This document shows, piece after piece, positions 62,819 to 64,000 of a DNA stretch of 64,000 bases. The stretch spans positions 30,561-94,560 of the forward strand of contig JADJOY010000041.1 in NCBI GenBank assembly GCA_016713535.1, read 5' to 3'. This DNA comes from Deltaproteobacteria bacterium (lineage in GTDB: Bacteria; JADJOY01). The notes beneath the pieces were generated by a model. The model was not told where the DNA came from, did no database searches, and saw only the letters and a program-made list of their open reading frames with translations. The translations under genes and the position numbers were made by a program. The stretch's first letter is position 1. Each line of letters begins with the position of its first letter.

Positions 62819-63937
62819 ATGTCTTCCGAGCCACCTTCCCGCGCCGGCGCCGACCACGGTCCGCCGCGGTCGGCCTACGGTCATCTGGTCGACCGGGTGC
62901 ATCTGCTGCCCGAGGTCATGCGCAGCTTCTCGCGTCGCCTGCCCGAGCGCGACATCCCCGACGTGCTCCTCGACGCGGTCGACAAGCTCTTCCGTCCGCG
63001 CCGCGTCATCGTGTTGCTGCGCGGTCAACGCGGCGGGCCGCTCGAGCCGCGCTCGCTCAAGGGCTACGACCTCGATCGGCGCCGCACCTTCGACGTCGAG
63101 CCGGGAATCGGCCTGGTGGGGCGAGCCGCGATGGGTAGCGTGGTGGTGAGCCGCGACGCCGCGCGCGGGCTGTTCGCGATCAACGATCGAGAGCGGCGCC
63201 CGGTGCGTCCCTGCGACGAGGGGCTCGACGTGGCGGCGCCGATCGTGTGGGAGCGCGAGGTGCTGGGCGTGGCGGCGATGGGCGGTGTCGAGCCCGGGCT
63301 CTCACCGGGAACCAAGAGCCTGCTCGCGAGCCTCGGCGTCGTGGCCGGCACCGCACTCAAGCAGGCGGCGCTGACGCGCCAGCTCGAGGAGAAGGCCGAG
63401 TCGGATCCGCTCACCGGCCTCAAGAACAAGCGCTACTTCCTCGAAAACCTGGTGCGCGAGGTCGACGAGGCGCGCGACACCGGCAAACAGCTCTCGCTCT
63501 TTCTCTTCGACATCGACTGGTTCAAGCACTACAACGACACCAACGGCCATCCCGCGGGAGACACCGTGCTCTCGGAGATGGCGATGCTGGTCAAGAAGAA
63601 CTTCCCGCGCGCCGTGGACGTATCCGCGCGCTACGGCGGCGAGGAGTTCGTGGTGCTGTTCCGGCGCACGCCCAAGGACGTGGCCGAGTTCATGGCGGAC
63701 CGCTTCCGGCACTTCGTCGAGAAGCACCCGTTCCCGCACGCCGAGCGCCAGCCGCGCGGCGCCGTCACGCTGAGCGGTGGGATCGCCACGTTCCCGGAGG
63801 ACGCCACCAACGCCGACGAGCTGCTCAAGGCCGCCGACGACTGGCTCTACGAGGCCAAGCGCTCCGGTCGCAACCGCGTCCTCGCCGCCATGCCCGGCCA
63901 GAAGTCCCGCCTCACGGACATCACCGAGAATCGGTAG
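62819..63937 (+). CDS. GAF-domain diguanylate cyclase
   Basis: 372 residues. A GAF-like domain (residues about 30-190; GIGLVGRAAMGS) precedes a GGDEF domain. The A-site is RYGGEEFVV, so the cyclase should be active, making c-di-GMP. SDPLTGLKNKRYF marks the domain start. The ATG at 62819 has no clear ribosome site; a start in frame upstream at GTG 62621 is possible. A terminator follows. Confidence 0.9.
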   Translation: MSSEPPSRAGADHGPPRSAYGHLVDRVHLLPEVMRSFSRRLPERDIPDVLLDAVDKLFRPRRVIVLLRGQRGGPLEPRSLKGYDLDRRRTFDVEPGIGLVGRAAMGSVVVSRDAARGLFAINDRERRPVRPCDEGLDVAAPIVWEREVLGVAAMGGVEPGLSPGTKSLLASLGVVAGTALKQAALTRQLEEKAESDPLTGLKNKRYFLENLVREVDEARDTGKQLSLFLFDIDWFKHYNDTNGHPAGDTVLSEMAMLVKKNFPRAVDVSARYGGEEFVVLFRRTPKDVAEFMADRFRHFVEKHPFPHAERQPRGAVTLSGGIATFPEDATNADELLKAADDWLYEAKRSGRNRVLAAMPGQKSRLTDITENR

Positions 63938-63942
63938 TTTCT

Positions 63943-63965
63943 CGGGGGGCTTCTCAAGCCCCCCG
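63943..63965 (+). terminator. hairpin after the diguanylate cyclase gene
   Basis: 10-base arms 63943-63952 and 63956-63965 around a CTC loop, directly after the stop. No T-run. Confidence 0.6.
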
Positions 63966-64000
63966 CCCGCTGGAGGGGCGCAACGGCGGCTGCCGTGCCG

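Noticed and set aside
1-64000. CRISPR array, tRNA or rRNA genes, insertion sequence, prophage
   Set aside because: No regularly spaced direct repeats with unique spacers, no cloverleaf or rRNA segment, and no transposase, integrase or phage motif was seen.

Overview
This is one high-GC Gram-negative chromosomal segment, with a partial gene at its left edge. Evidence for an outer membrane: a TamA/TamB pair, many lipoprotein signal peptides, PlsB- and PlsC-type acyltransferases and a dTDP-rhamnose enzyme. Glutamyl-tRNA-type haem genes, a DksA/TraR protein, a group-1/2-like sigma-70 factor, an MJ0042-DnaJ fusion and abundant acyl-CoA, GMC and crotonase enzymes fit a deltaproteobacterial-grade lineage such as Myxococcota or Binatota. 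That placement is inference and weak. I see no tRNA, rRNA, CRISPR array, transposase or phage module.

Layout: 1-3374 (minus) is a phospholipid-precursor operon (PlsB-like acyltransferase, gpsA, App1-like phosphatase). 3447-5741 (plus) holds an acyl-CoA dehydrogenase, rfbC and a SixA-type phosphatase. 5807-9038 (minus) holds a lipoprotein, a glutaredoxin/DsbD-like fusion and an enolase-superfamily enzyme. 9192-12331 is hemX-hemA-hemC, with hemC cut by an in-frame TAG. 12489-15505 is pcnB, an M19 dipeptidase and a small membrane protein. 15640-18739 is a PKD lipoprotein and a membrane protein with a cysteine-rich tail. 18789-23693 (minus) is a tightly overlapping exported operon: neutral ceramidase-like protein, GH5 glycosidase, sulfatase. 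23912-26627 is a transglutaminase-like protein, a DksA/TraR protein and the sigma factor. 26968-32624 (minus) holds a PIG-L deacetylase, a degenerate aldo/keto reductase, an unknown lipoprotein, a dienoyl-CoA isomerase-like crotonase and a B12/radical-SAM protein. 32832-41984 (plus) is a divergent RNase HII, a CBM9-like protein, TamA and TamB. 42126-46399 is Bcp, PAP2, an unknown exported protein, PlsC and BioB. 46524-48592 (minus) is a tandem pair of M43 metalloproteases. 48854-55079 is a small membrane protein, Fpg/Nei, a 14-repeat FG-GAP lipoprotein, a second Bcp, a HAD phosphatase and an acyl-CoA-dehydrogenase-like protein. 55129-55418 is a cluster of palindromes and hairpin repeats. 55434-58351 (minus) is GMC oxidoreductase, acetoacetate decarboxylase-like protein and a lipoprotein behind a KstR-like operator. 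58533-63937 is a GT-C-like membrane protein, a second repeat cluster, a coiled-coil protein, MJ0042-DnaJ-TPR and a diguanylate cyclase.

Two window-wide signals matter. First, about a dozen genes carry reading-frame breaks, and those that can be localised sit in G/C homopolymers or GC-dinucleotide runs, which points to residual sequencing indels rather than true pseudogenes. Second, several transcription units start with TTGNNN, 17-18 bp, then TA[GC][GC]NT, suggesting a GC-shifted -10 element for the housekeeping sigma factor.

The best candidate for an interesting system is the overlapping ceramidase-GH5-sulfatase operon, possibly for glycolipid or glucan breakdown. Next come the triple 18-bp palindrome array beside the dispersed repeat family, and the KstR-like operator controlling the GMC/decarboxylase operon.
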